DNA of 64,000 nucleotides from Emticicia aquatilis (GTDB taxonomy: Bacteria; Bacteroidota; Bacteroidia; Cytophagales; Spirosomataceae), in contig NZ_BMKK01000014.1 in NCBI RefSeq assembly GCF_014644295.1, positions 79,438 through 143,437 of the forward strand. The letters run 5' to 3'. Position numbers and translations under genes: made by a program. The first letter of the stretch is position 1. Every line of letters starts with the position of its first letter. The notes below the pieces were generated by a model. The model did not search any database. It was not told where the DNA came from and was given only the letters and a program-made list of their open reading frames with translations. Below are positions 8,158-15,595 of this stretch, piece by piece.

Positions 8158-9300
8158 ATGAGCGATAAAATTTATGTTTTTGACACTACTTTGCGAGATG
8201 GCGAGCAAGTACCGGGTTGTCAGTTAACGACTGACGAAAAAGTAATGATTGCTAAAGAACTCGAAAAGCTGGGTGTTGATATCATCGAAGCAGGATTTCC
8301 AGTATCGAGTCCTGGCGATTTTCGTTCGGTTGTGGAGGTTTCTAAAGCCGTTACCGAGCCAACAGTTTGTGCGTTGTCACGTGCCGTAAAAGGCGATATT
8401 GATTCCGCTGGCGAAGCTCTGAAATTTGCGAAACGTCCTCGTATTCATACAGGAATCGGTGCATCTGATATTCATATCAAACATAAATTTAATAGTAGCC
8501 GTGAAGCAATTATTGAGCAAGCGATTGATGCCGTAAAACACGCCAGAAACTTGGTTGATGATGTTGAGTTTTATGCCGAAGATGCTGGCCGTGCCGATTT
8601 AGAGTTTTTGGCTCGTCTGACCGAAAGTGTTATCAAAGCAGGTGCTACGGTTGTGAATTTACCTGATACAACAGGTTATGTTTTGCCGAACGATATGTAT
8701 GACCGCATCAATTATTTGATGAATAACGTACCAAATGTTGATAAAGCCATTCTTTCGATGCACAATCATAATGATTTGGGTATGGCAACTGCCAATACAA
8801 TTGCAGGAATCAGAGCGGGAGCAAGACAAGTGGAGGTGACAATCAATGGTATTGGAGAAAGAGCTGGAAATACTTCTTTGGAAGAAGTAGCAATGATTTT
8901 GAAAGTACACAAATCGCTTGGCTACCACACCGACATCGACAGCACGAAGCTATTCCCGATGAGTAATTTGGTTTCTCAGACCATGAGAATGCAAGTTCAA
9001 GCCAATAAGGCAATCGTTGGTCGTAATGCTTTTGCACACTCGTCGGGTATCCACCAAGATGGTTTCTTGAAACACACCGATACTTACGAAATCATTAATC
9101 CACAGGAAGTTGGTGTACCAAAATCTTCAATTGTTTTGACGGCTCGTAGTGGTCGCCACGCATTGAAACACCGCCTCGAAATGTTGGGCTATAAACTCGA
9201 AAAACCTTTGTTAGATGATACATACAAGCGTTTCCTTGACTTAGCCGACCAAATCAAAGAAGTAAATGATAAGGATTTGGTGAAGTTAATGAGAGCGTAG
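8158..9300 (+). CDS. leuA: 2-isopropylmalate synthase, short form without regulatory domain
   Basis: A 380-residue protein of the HMG-CoA-lyase-like superfamily. [12 protein letters not shown] at residues 9-20 holds the catalytic Arg-Asp; [23 protein letters not shown] and the metal motif HNHNDLGMA follow, then [14 protein letters not shown] and [12 protein letters not shown]. It condenses acetyl-CoA with 2-oxoisovalerate, the first step of leucine synthesis. Full-length LeuA has about 500 residues; the C-terminal LeuA dimer/allosteric domain that senses leucine is absent. The upstream leucine leader and attenuator support the leucine assignment over citramalate or homocitrate synthase, which share the catalytic domain. 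Confidence 0.88.
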   Translation: MSDKIYVFDTTLRDGEQVPGCQLTTDEKVMIAKELEKLGVDIIEAGFPVSSPGDFRSVVEVSKAVTEPTVCALSRAVKGDIDSAGEALKFAKRPRIHTGIGASDIHIKHKFNSSREAIIEQAIDAVKHARNLVDDVEFYAEDAGRADLEFLARLTESVIKAGATVVNLPDTTGYVLPNDMYDRINYLMNNVPNVDKAILSMHNHNDLGMATANTIAGIRAGARQVEVTINGIGERAGNTSLEEVAMILKVHKSLGYHTDIDSTKLFPMSNLVSQTMRMQVQANKAIVGRNAFAHSSGIHQDGFLKHTDTYEIINPQEVGVPKSSIVLTARSGRHALKHRLEMLGYKLEKPLLDDTYKRFLDLADQIKEVNDKDLVKLMRA

Positions 9301-9315
9301 TTTTTTTTAATTGAC

Positions 9316-9368
9316 AATGGAGAATTGATAATGCGGGTTTTACTCAACATTATCAATTCTCCATTTTT
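9316..9368. terminator. Terminator hairpin between leuA and the FAD oxidoreductase
   Basis: 18-bp perfect arms (9316-9333 and 9348-9365) around AATGGAGAATTGATAATG, followed by T's. A related shorter hairpin with the same AATGGAGAAT outer stem lies near 46014-46049, so it is also a dispersed element. Confidence 0.8.
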
Positions 9369-9384
9369 CATTTTCAATTATCAA

Positions 9385-12270
9385 TTAAATCAACGCTTCA
9401 TACAAAATCTCGGCTGGGTGTTGGGCTATTCGGCCCGTTCCGTCTTTTATTTGGTGACGACAGCTTGTGCCTGGAGCGGCAATTATTACATCTTCAGCTT
9501 GTTTTCTGACGGTCGGAAAAAGCACCAACTCTCCTACTTTCATTGATACTTCATAATGCTCGGCTTCATAACCAAATGAACCAGCCATTCCGCAGCAACC
9601 CGATGGAATGAGATGAACCTCATAATTTGCTGGTAAAGACAAACTTTTCTTGGTAGGCGTAAGCGAAGATAAAGCTTTTTGGTGGCAATGTCCGTGTAGT
9701 TTTATCAAACGTTTTTCGCTCGAAAATGCTTCTCTTTTGATATTTCCTCGGTCGATTTCTCGGGCAAACCATTCATCAAATTGAAAAGTGTTTTTAGCGA
9801 TTTTTTCGGCAGAATCTCTTAAATCTTGCGGAACAAGTTCAAGATATTCATCTCTCAAAGTCAAAATTGCCGATGGCTCGAGTCCGATGATTGGTGTATT
9901 ATCCGATACAATATCTTTTAGCAATTCAACATTTTTTATAGCGATTTTCTGAGCTTCACGCACCATTCCTTTTGATAAATACGTGCGTCCACTTTCTACA
10001 TGGTTTGGCATAATGACCTCATAACGAAGCCTTTGTAGTAATAAAATCGCTTTTTTACCTACTTCTACATCATTATAATTCGTAAATTCATCGCAGAATA
10101 GATAAACCTTTTTATCGTTTTTGGGGGAAGGTTGCTTGCCAAACCATTCTTTCAATGTCGTGCTATGCAATAACGGCATTGTACGGTCAGGATGAAAACC
10201 TACGATTCGATTAGCGATTCGGCGAGTGGCTTCGGTTTTGAAAATGAAATTATATGCCCACGGAGCAATCGAGGCCAGCTTCATTTGTTTGGTAAAAGTC
10301 CCTATTAACTTCGAGCGGAACGGAATTCCTTTTGTATCATAAGTTTTCTGCAAAAACTCTGCTTTCATCTTGCCCACATCCACACTCGACGGACATTCTG
10401 ACTTACAGCCTTTACACGACAAACACAAATCAAGCACTTCTTTTACACTTTCTTGTGTAATTGCTTGCTCGTTGGTATAATATTGCCTTAAAACATTTGC
10501 TCTGGCACGAGTCGTGTCTTTTTCGCTGCGAGTAGCCATGTAGCTCGGACACATTGTACCGCCTGTGATTTCGGTTTTGCGGCAATCGCCTGAACCGCTA
10601 CATTTTTCGGTTAAGCGTAAAATGCTTTCTTGCTTCGAGAAATCAAAAATTGTTTGGTGTTTGGGCGTTGGTTGGTCGGCTTCGTAACGCAAAAACTCAT
10701 TCATTGGCGGCGAATCAATGATTTTCCCTTGGTTGAAAATGCCTTTTGCGTCAAATATTTGCTTTACTTCTCTGAAAAGTGCGTAGTTTTTTTCACCCAT
10801 CATATACGGAATGAATTCGCCACGCAGACGTCCATCTCCGTGTTCACCCGAGAGTGAGCCGCCGTATTTTTTCACCAAAACTGCCGTTTCGGCCAAAATT
10901 GTTCGGAAAAGTTGTCGGCCTTCGGTGGTTTTCAGATTAACCATCGGCTCTACGTGCAGCTCGCCCGCCCCTGCATGGGCATACATTGAATATTGTACAT
11001 TGAGTTTTTTTAGTAAAACCTCTAAATCTTCGATGTATGCAGGCAAATCTTGTGGGTCAACGGCACAGTCTTCAATTAAGTTTACGCACTGAGTATCTCC
11101 TTCAAGGTTGCGAAGTAAACCTAAACCCCCTTTTCGCACTTCCCATGCCTTTTTAGAGTCATCACCGAGCAAGATTGGGTGAGCATAACCCAGATTTTTT
11201 TCTTTGAGAGCTTTTATTAAATTTTCGGCTTTTTGCAGTAGTCCTTCTTTGGTTTCATCGAAAAATTCAACCATCAAAATAGCTTTAGGCTCACCTTCGA
11301 TGAAAAATCTATTTTTCGACTGCTCAATATTGGTTTTTGTAAATTCCAGAATAAAATCATCGACCAACTCGGAAGCTGAGCAATTATGTTCAAGAGCCAC
11401 AAGATTGGCCAAAAGCGACTCATTGAGCGTATGAGTATGCACGGCCACCATTCCTACTTCTTTCGGAGGTATGTCGAAAAGTTTCAGTTTTGCTTCAGTA
11501 ACAAAGCAAAGCGTACCTTCCGAACCTGCAATTAGTTTAGATAAATTCAGTAGCTCAACATTCAGTAAGGCATCTAAAGCATAACCTGTATTTCGGCGTT
11601 TTACGTTGGCTTTCGGAAAACCCTCTTTTATGGCCGTTTGATTTTCAGGATTGTTGATGAGTTTATCAAGACTTTGATAAATTTTGCCTTCAAGGGTTTC
11701 CAATTTACATTTTTCTTGAAAAGATTTTTGGTCTAAATCGCTGAAAACAACCTCGCTACCATCTGATAATAAAGCTTTTACCTCCAAAAGATTATCACGG
11801 GTTGCTCCCCAAATAATTGAGTGAAGTCCGCACGAATTATTGCCAATCATGCCTCCAATCATGGCTCGGCTCGATGTCGAGGTTTCGGGACCAAACATTA
11901 GGCCGTAGGGTTTCAGATAAGCGTTGAGGTCGTCACGAATGACACCTGGCTGCACTCTTACCCATTTTTCGGCTTGACTTACTTCGAGGATATTGATGAA
12001 GTTTTTTGAAATATCAACCACCAATCCTTTTCCAACAACCTGCCCAGCCAGTGATGTACCCGCAGCACGAGGAATAAGTGTAATTTGCTCATTATCAGCA
12101 AACTTAATGAGTTTTTTTATATCATTTACAGTCTTGGGAATGGCCACCGCCAACGGTTCTTCCTGATAAACCGAGGCATCGGTCGAATAGACTTTCTTTA
12201 GGGCTTTGTCGGTAGTGGTATTTTTGAAGTAAAGTTCGCCTTCAAATTCGCTCTGCAACGCATCAAACAT
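9385..12270 (-). CDS. FAD-linked oxidase fused to Fe-S/CCG domains (GlcD-GlcF or Dld-like)
   Basis: A 961-residue fusion. The N-terminal half is an FAD_binding_4 domain (PRAAGTSLAGQVVGKG near residue 67, PGVIRDDLNAYL) and an FAD-oxidase C-terminal domain with SGEHGDGRLRGEF. The second half has a ferredoxin-like segment (CSGSGDC, then CLSCKGCKSECP) and a C-terminal part with HGHCHQKAL and SGCCGMAGSFGYE, the CCG domain of glycolate/lactate oxidases. Such fusions oxidise 2-hydroxy acids such as D-lactate, glycolate or D-2-hydroxyglutarate and pass electrons to the quinone pool at the inner membrane. The substrate is not resolved. It stands alone on its strand. Confidence 0.88.
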   Translation of the reverse strand: MFDALQSEFEGELYFKNTTTDKALKKVYSTDASVYQEEPLAVAIPKTVNDIKKLIKFADNEQITLIPRAAGTSLAGQVVGKGLVVDISKNFINILEVSQAEKWVRVQPGVIRDDLNAYLKPYGLMFGPETSTSSRAMIGGMIGNNSCGLHSIIWGATRDNLLEVKALLSDGSEVVFSDLDQKSFQEKCKLETLEGKIYQSLDKLINNPENQTAIKEGFPKANVKRRNTGYALDALLNVELLNLSKLIAGSEGTLCFVTEAKLKLFDIPPKEVGMVAVHTHTLNESLLANLVALEHNCSASELVDDFILEFTKTNIEQSKNRFFIEGEPKAILMVEFFDETKEGLLQKAENLIKALKEKNLGYAHPILLGDDSKKAWEVRKGGLGLLRNLEGDTQCVNLIEDCAVDPQDLPAYIEDLEVLLKKLNVQYSMYAHAGAGELHVEPMVNLKTTEGRQLFRTILAETAVLVKKYGGSLSGEHGDGRLRGEFIPYMMGEKNYALFREVKQIFDAKGIFNQGKIIDSPPMNEFLRYEADQPTPKHQTIFDFSKQESILRLTEKCSGSGDCRKTEITGGTMCPSYMATRSEKDTTRARANVLRQYYTNEQAITQESVKEVLDLCLSCKGCKSECPSSVDVGKMKAEFLQKTYDTKGIPFRSKLIGTFTKQMKLASIAPWAYNFIFKTEATRRIANRIVGFHPDRTMPLLHSTTLKEWFGKQPSPKNDKKVYLFCDEFTNYNDVEVGKKAILLLQRLRYEVIMPNHVESGRTYLSKGMVREAQKIAIKNVELLKDIVSDNTPIIGLEPSAILTLRDEYLELVPQDLRDSAEKIAKNTFQFDEWFAREIDRGNIKREAFSSEKRLIKLHGHCHQKALSSLTPTKKSLSLPANYEVHLIPSGCCGMAGSFGYEAEHYEVSMKVGELVLFPTVRKQAEDVIIAAPGTSCRHQIKDGTGRIAQHPAEILYEALI

Positions 12271-12367
12271 ATAATCGGTATTTTTTACCCCAAAATTGGG
12301 GAAGAAAAAGTAGATTTGCTATGAATTTGGGGAGAAAAAGAAAGTGAGAATTTGGCTGGTTACAAAA

Positions 12368-12381
12368 TGACTAATTAGTCA
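12368..12381. promoter_or_regulatory. Perfect 14-bp palindrome at the island's left edge
   Basis: TGACTAATTAGTCA is a perfect palindrome between the FAD oxidoreductase start (12270) and the 321-residue gene (12535). It could be an operator for either; no regulator is evident nearby. The rest of 12271-12534 shows nothing I can name. Confidence 0.35.
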
Positions 12382-12534
12382 CGTATTTTACTCATATTTA
12401 CATTTTCAAAATATTGAGCAAGTGCTAAACATCAAACTAATAAGAGATAAACGTAAAACACCTGCACAAAAACAAGTTTTGGGAGGTTTGAGTGTGTGAT
12501 TTAGCAAAGTATTGTTAAGAAAACATTTGTAAGC

Positions 12535-13500
12535 ATGGCAAACATAAAAATAAGTAAAAATGAAGAGAAATTCATAAAGGCGATGGATAGCATCGCCCTA
12601 AAAACGACTAAAAATCAAGAAGAAATCAGCAAAGCAATAAATAGCAACTTCATAAAAATAACAGAAAATGAAGGAAAATTTATAAATGCGATGAATAACC
12701 ACGCAAGTTCAGTTAGTCGTTTATCCGCTAAATATTCTGATTTATTTAAAACAGTTGATGCTGTTTACAAAATTATTAATGCAGAAGCTGGAAAAATACA
12801 TACTTTTAATAGGACTATTAAGACATTGTTAGAGGAATGGAGTAAAATTGATTGGGTTGCAATAACTAATAATTGGAATAAGATTTTACAGCAATTCATA
12901 GATGATTATAATCAGTTTGTTGAATCAGTTGAGGAAGATAAGTGGCATGATTATTATCATTTAACGAAGGAACATTCTACTCATGTAGAAAAACATTTAC
13001 CTTATGTTACCGATGATTTAAAATATTTCTTAAAATTTTATGTTCCATACAATATTCGATTTTTAGGTTTAAATAAACATAATCATAGAGAAAAAAAGTA
13101 CAAACTGCATTTGTTTGACTTAAACCTTTTTCATCAATACATGAATGTACTCACTAATGAGGGAGGAAGTGAAGAGGAAGCCTTAGAAATTGTTTGGAAT
13201 AATTTTGACAAAAGAAATACAGAAAATGTAAACATAGTACAGTTTCAAATCCGAAATGATGTTTTTGAAAATAAGAAAGAAAACACAGTGTTTGGTAAAA
13301 TACCAAACGGTAAGCAAAAGAAAGTTTTAAAATTGATAGTTGATGAGATGAGAAAGGGTACTCAAAAAACAGATGCCATTAACGATTCTTATCGAAGAGC
13401 AGGCTATAAAACGGATAGACAAGTGTGGACAATTGTTAAAAAAGTTGAAAAAGGAGAATTAGTTTATAATGAATTTACTGAACTTTTGAAAAACAAATAA
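12535..13500 (+). CDS. Unknown 321-residue protein with N-terminal repeats
   Basis: I do not recognise this protein. Residues 1-60 contain three imperfect repeats of about 20 residues built on the pattern K-x-E-E/G-K-F-I-x-A-M/I-(D/N)-(S/N) (ISKNEEKFIKAMDS, KNQEEISKAINS, ITENEGKFINAMNN), predicted to form a helical or coiled-coil rod. The centre is rich in Trp, His and Tyr (KWHDYYHLTKEHSTHVEKHL). The last 60 residues (GKQKKVLKLIVDEMRKGTQ...AGYKTDRQVWTIVKKV) resemble a helix-turn-helix. It is AT-rich like the rest of the island and lies in front of the restriction system, but nothing shows that they act together. Confidence 0.6.
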   Translation: MANIKISKNEEKFIKAMDSIALKTTKNQEEISKAINSNFIKITENEGKFINAMNNHASSVSRLSAKYSDLFKTVDAVYKIINAEAGKIHTFNRTIKTLLEEWSKIDWVAITNNWNKILQQFIDDYNQFVESVEEDKWHDYYHLTKEHSTHVEKHLPYVTDDLKYFLKFYVPYNIRFLGLNKHNHREKKYKLHLFDLNLFHQYMNVLTNEGGSEEEALEIVWNNFDKRNTENVNIVQFQIRNDVFENKKENTVFGKIPNGKQKKVLKLIVDEMRKGTQKTDAINDSYRRAGYKTDRQVWTIVKKVEKGELVYNEFTELLKNK

Positions 13501-13512
13501 AATAATGCTAAT

Positions 13513-13577
13513 ACGCTTATAATAAGCACAGTATGTTGTAATATTTCAGTGAAATATTACAGTTTATTTCAGTAAAC
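13513..13577. repeat. Cluster of three small palindromes
   Basis: Three adjacent inverted repeats follow the 321-residue gene: GCTTAT/ATAAGC near 13516, an 11-bp perfect palindrome with one central base (GTAATATTTCA-G-TGAAATATTAC) near 13534-13556, and AGTTTA/TAAACT near 13559-13576. They share the core TTTCAGT. They could be a 3'-end RNA structure or a recombination site. Confidence 0.45.
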
Positions 13578-13636
13578 TCTTTAAAATTTAATGAATTTTG
13601 GTGTTTTTATTTGTGCTTCACTAAAACAAAAAAGAG

Positions 13637-13786
13637 ATGAAGCGAACAAATTCAACACAAGAAGAAACACTAAAAACTCAAGTTAAAGAATTACAAACCC
13701 AAATTGAAAGAATAAAAAAAGAAAACAGAATCAGAATTATTATCTCTTTTCTGATAAATATTGCAGATAGATTACTTGAATCATAG
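13637..13786 (+). CDS. Small predicted coiled-coil protein
   Basis: A 49-residue open frame from ATG to TAG. It begins MKRTNSTQEETLKTQVKELQ and has heptad-spaced Leu/Ile in the middle, then a short hydrophobic stretch (RIIISFLINIADRLL). No family is recognised. It is followed by a hairpin at 13804-13828. It could be an intact small gene or the residue of a mobile-element ORF. Confidence 0.4.
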   Translation: MKRTNSTQEETLKTQVKELQTQIERIKKENRIRIIISFLINIADRLLES

Positions 13787-13803
13787 AAGTACGAGCATAA
13801 AAA

Positions 13804-13828
13804 AAGGAAGACTTCATAAGTCTTCCTT
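13804..13828 (-). terminator. Hairpin terminator reading leftwards
   Basis: An 11-bp perfect stem (13804-13814 with 13818-13828) with a 3-nt loop; the T-run is on the minus strand. It is placed to end transcripts from the resolvase remnant at 13878-13978. Confidence 0.6.
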
Positions 13829-13877
13829 AGTAGAGTGTGTGATACAATTATCTAACAATTTTTTAGAAGATTTAAGT

Positions 13878-13978
13878 TCATTTTATGAAACAGTTATAGC
13901 ATTGGAGTAAATTAAATCCTTGTTTAATTGCCAATTTTTTAGCCTTAATAACTGTTTCATTCGAGCAATCAGAGGTTT
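13878..13978 (-). pseudogene. Fragment of a serine resolvase C-terminus
   Basis: The minus strand encodes SDCSNETVIKAKKLAIKQGF followed by a short tail and TGA. This matches the last helix-turn-helix of the intact resolvase at 20110-20730 (VDCSNKTVIKAKKIAIKHG). At the DNA level about 45 bp are nearly identical (13925-13972 versus 20140-20181), in the same orientation. Nothing upstream continues the homology, so this is a truncated duplicate. Confidence 0.8.
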
Positions 13979-14009
13979 TTTTGATTAATTATTAACTTTT
14001 TAATTGGAA

Positions 14010-14262
14010 TAGTATTTTTGGAATACCATACTCTATGTTTTTTATAAGAAAAATATTCAGTTAAGGCTAATACCCGAATTTACAGATATTAGGCAAGTAT
14101 CTATATCTGAATCAATAGTAAAAAAAAGAAGCTGACAGGGCGTTTTTAGAACAAAAAGAATGTGGCATAAATAGACCATACGAAACTATTTACTCAGATT
14201 GGTTTATTTCTTTAAGATTTCAATGGGACATTAATAAAGAGCAATTAAAACGTTGCTTAAAG
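14010..14262 (+). pseudogene. Possible frameshifted gene remnant upstream of the methyltransferase
   Basis: From 14013 one frame is open for about 37 codons (it includes IQLRLIPEFTDIRQVSISES) up to an eight-A run at 14120-14127. The adjacent frame is then open without interruption into the methyltransferase gene (it includes ECGINRPYETIYSDWFISLR). Removing one A would join the two into one reading frame. The composition looks like protein, but no family is recognised and there is no start codon. The joined frame would have ended upstream of, or in phase with, the methyltransferase ATG at 14329. Confidence 0.35.
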
Positions 14263-14328
14263 TTGTATTTTTTTAATGTTATATCTATTTCATATATTTG
14301 TCTAAAAGCAATAAAAGTTAAAATAATA

Positions 14329-15591
14329 ATGGAGATTAGAGAACAAATATCAATTGATGAATTTGATGGAAAAAAATTCAAGATTCGATTTGTAGAGGCA
14401 GAAGATAATAGAAAAGCAATTATAACACACTATCTACGAAATATACATAATGGCGTAAAAAAGCATTACGAACAAGAGGCAAAGGCTTATTTAAAAGATA
14501 TTATAACATATAAAAACCAAGAAGAAAATATCAATATTGCCTCTGAGGAAGCATTACAACAACTTCTTTTTGAAGTCGAAAACGTACCATTTCCAACGCC
14601 TCAAAATTACACTTTTAAATTTATTGATTTATTTGCTGGAATTGGAGGTTTTAGATTAGCTCTCCAAAACTTGGGAGGAAAATGTGTATTCACTTCTGAA
14701 TGGGATAAGTATGCACAAATCACATATAAAGCCAATTTTGGAGAAGTTCCTTTTGGAGATATAACTAAGGAAAGTACGAAAAAATATATTCCTGATAACT
14801 TTGATGTTTTATGTGGCGGGTTTCCATGCCAGCCATTCTCTCATGCAGGCCTAAAGAAAGGATTTGAAGATACCCGAGGAACATTATTCTTTGATGTGGC
14901 AGATATTCTTAATAGAAGAAAAGAAAAGGGTAATCCTGTTAAAATTGTGTTTTTAGAAAACGTCAAAGGATTAAAAAACCACGACAAAGGCAATACTTTG
15001 AAAACAATTTTATCAACCTTAAATGAATTAGGGTATGAAGTAGCAACTGAAGTATTGAACTCAAAAAACTTTGGAGTACCTCAAAATAGAGAAAGAATTT
15101 TCATAGTAGGTTGGTTAAAAGAAATCAATCGAAATTTTAAGTTTCCTTTAGGTAAAGATACGAATGGCGGCACTATTTTCGAGGTTGAACATCTAAACCA
15201 AGTAAAAGCGACTAAAGTAAAAGACATCTTAATAGAAGACCCTGAGCCTAAATATACGATTTCCGACAAATTATATGCTGGACATTTAAGAAGACGGAAA
15301 GAACATAAGGAAAAAGGTAATGGGTTCGGTTTTTCATTATTCAATGAAAATTCCGCTTATACCAGTACAATATCAGCAAGATATTACAAAGATGGTAGTG
15401 AAATTTTAATAGAACAGCCTAATGCTAATCCACGAAAATTAACGACAAGAGAGGCGGCAAATTTACAGGGATACGACCCCAAATTTATTATTCCTGTATC
15501 TGACGTTCAAGCATATAAACAATTTGGTAACAGTGTATCTGTCCCTGTAATCCAAGCAATTTTTCACGAAATTCAAAAACAACTTTTGTAA
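14329..15591 (+). CDS. DNA cytosine-5 methyltransferase of the LlaJI-type system
   Basis: A 420-residue protein when started at the ATG at 14329; the longer frame begins at TTG, and a good -7 box (TATATTTG, 14293-14300) lies inside that extension. After about 95 N-terminal residues come the C5-MTase motifs in order: I FIDLFAGIGGFRLAL (about residue 98), IV GGFPCQPFSHAG with the catalytic Cys (about 167), VI FLENVKGL (about 209), VIII QNRERIFIVGW, and X YKQFGNSVSVPV near the end, with a target-recognition region between VIII and X. It methylates cytosine at a site I cannot predict. The gene ends 4 bp before the GTPase gene, so they form an operon. It protects host DNA from the two downstream restriction genes. 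Confidence 0.93.
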   Translation: MEIREQISIDEFDGKKFKIRFVEAEDNRKAIITHYLRNIHNGVKKHYEQEAKAYLKDIITYKNQEENINIASEEALQQLLFEVENVPFPTPQNYTFKFIDLFAGIGGFRLALQNLGGKCVFTSEWDKYAQITYKANFGEVPFGDITKESTKKYIPDNFDVLCGGFPCQPFSHAGLKKGFEDTRGTLFFDVADILNRRKEKGNPVKIVFLENVKGLKNHDKGNTLKTILSTLNELGYEVATEVLNSKNFGVPQNRERIFIVGWLKEINRNFKFPLGKDTNGGTIFEVEHLNQVKATKVKDILIEDPEPKYTISDKLYAGHLRRRKEHKEKGNGFGFSLFNENSAYTSTISARYYKDGSEILIEQPNANPRKLTTREAANLQGYDPKFIIPVSDVQAYKQFGNSVSVPVIQAIFHEIQKQLL

Positions 15592-15595
15592 ACGT

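Noticed and set aside
12271..12534. Direct repeat of the tRNA 3' end at the island's left boundary
   Set aside because: I searched by eye for parts of the tRNA sequence and its terminator and found only 6-7 base matches, so attL is not defined; a serine recombinase may need very little identity.
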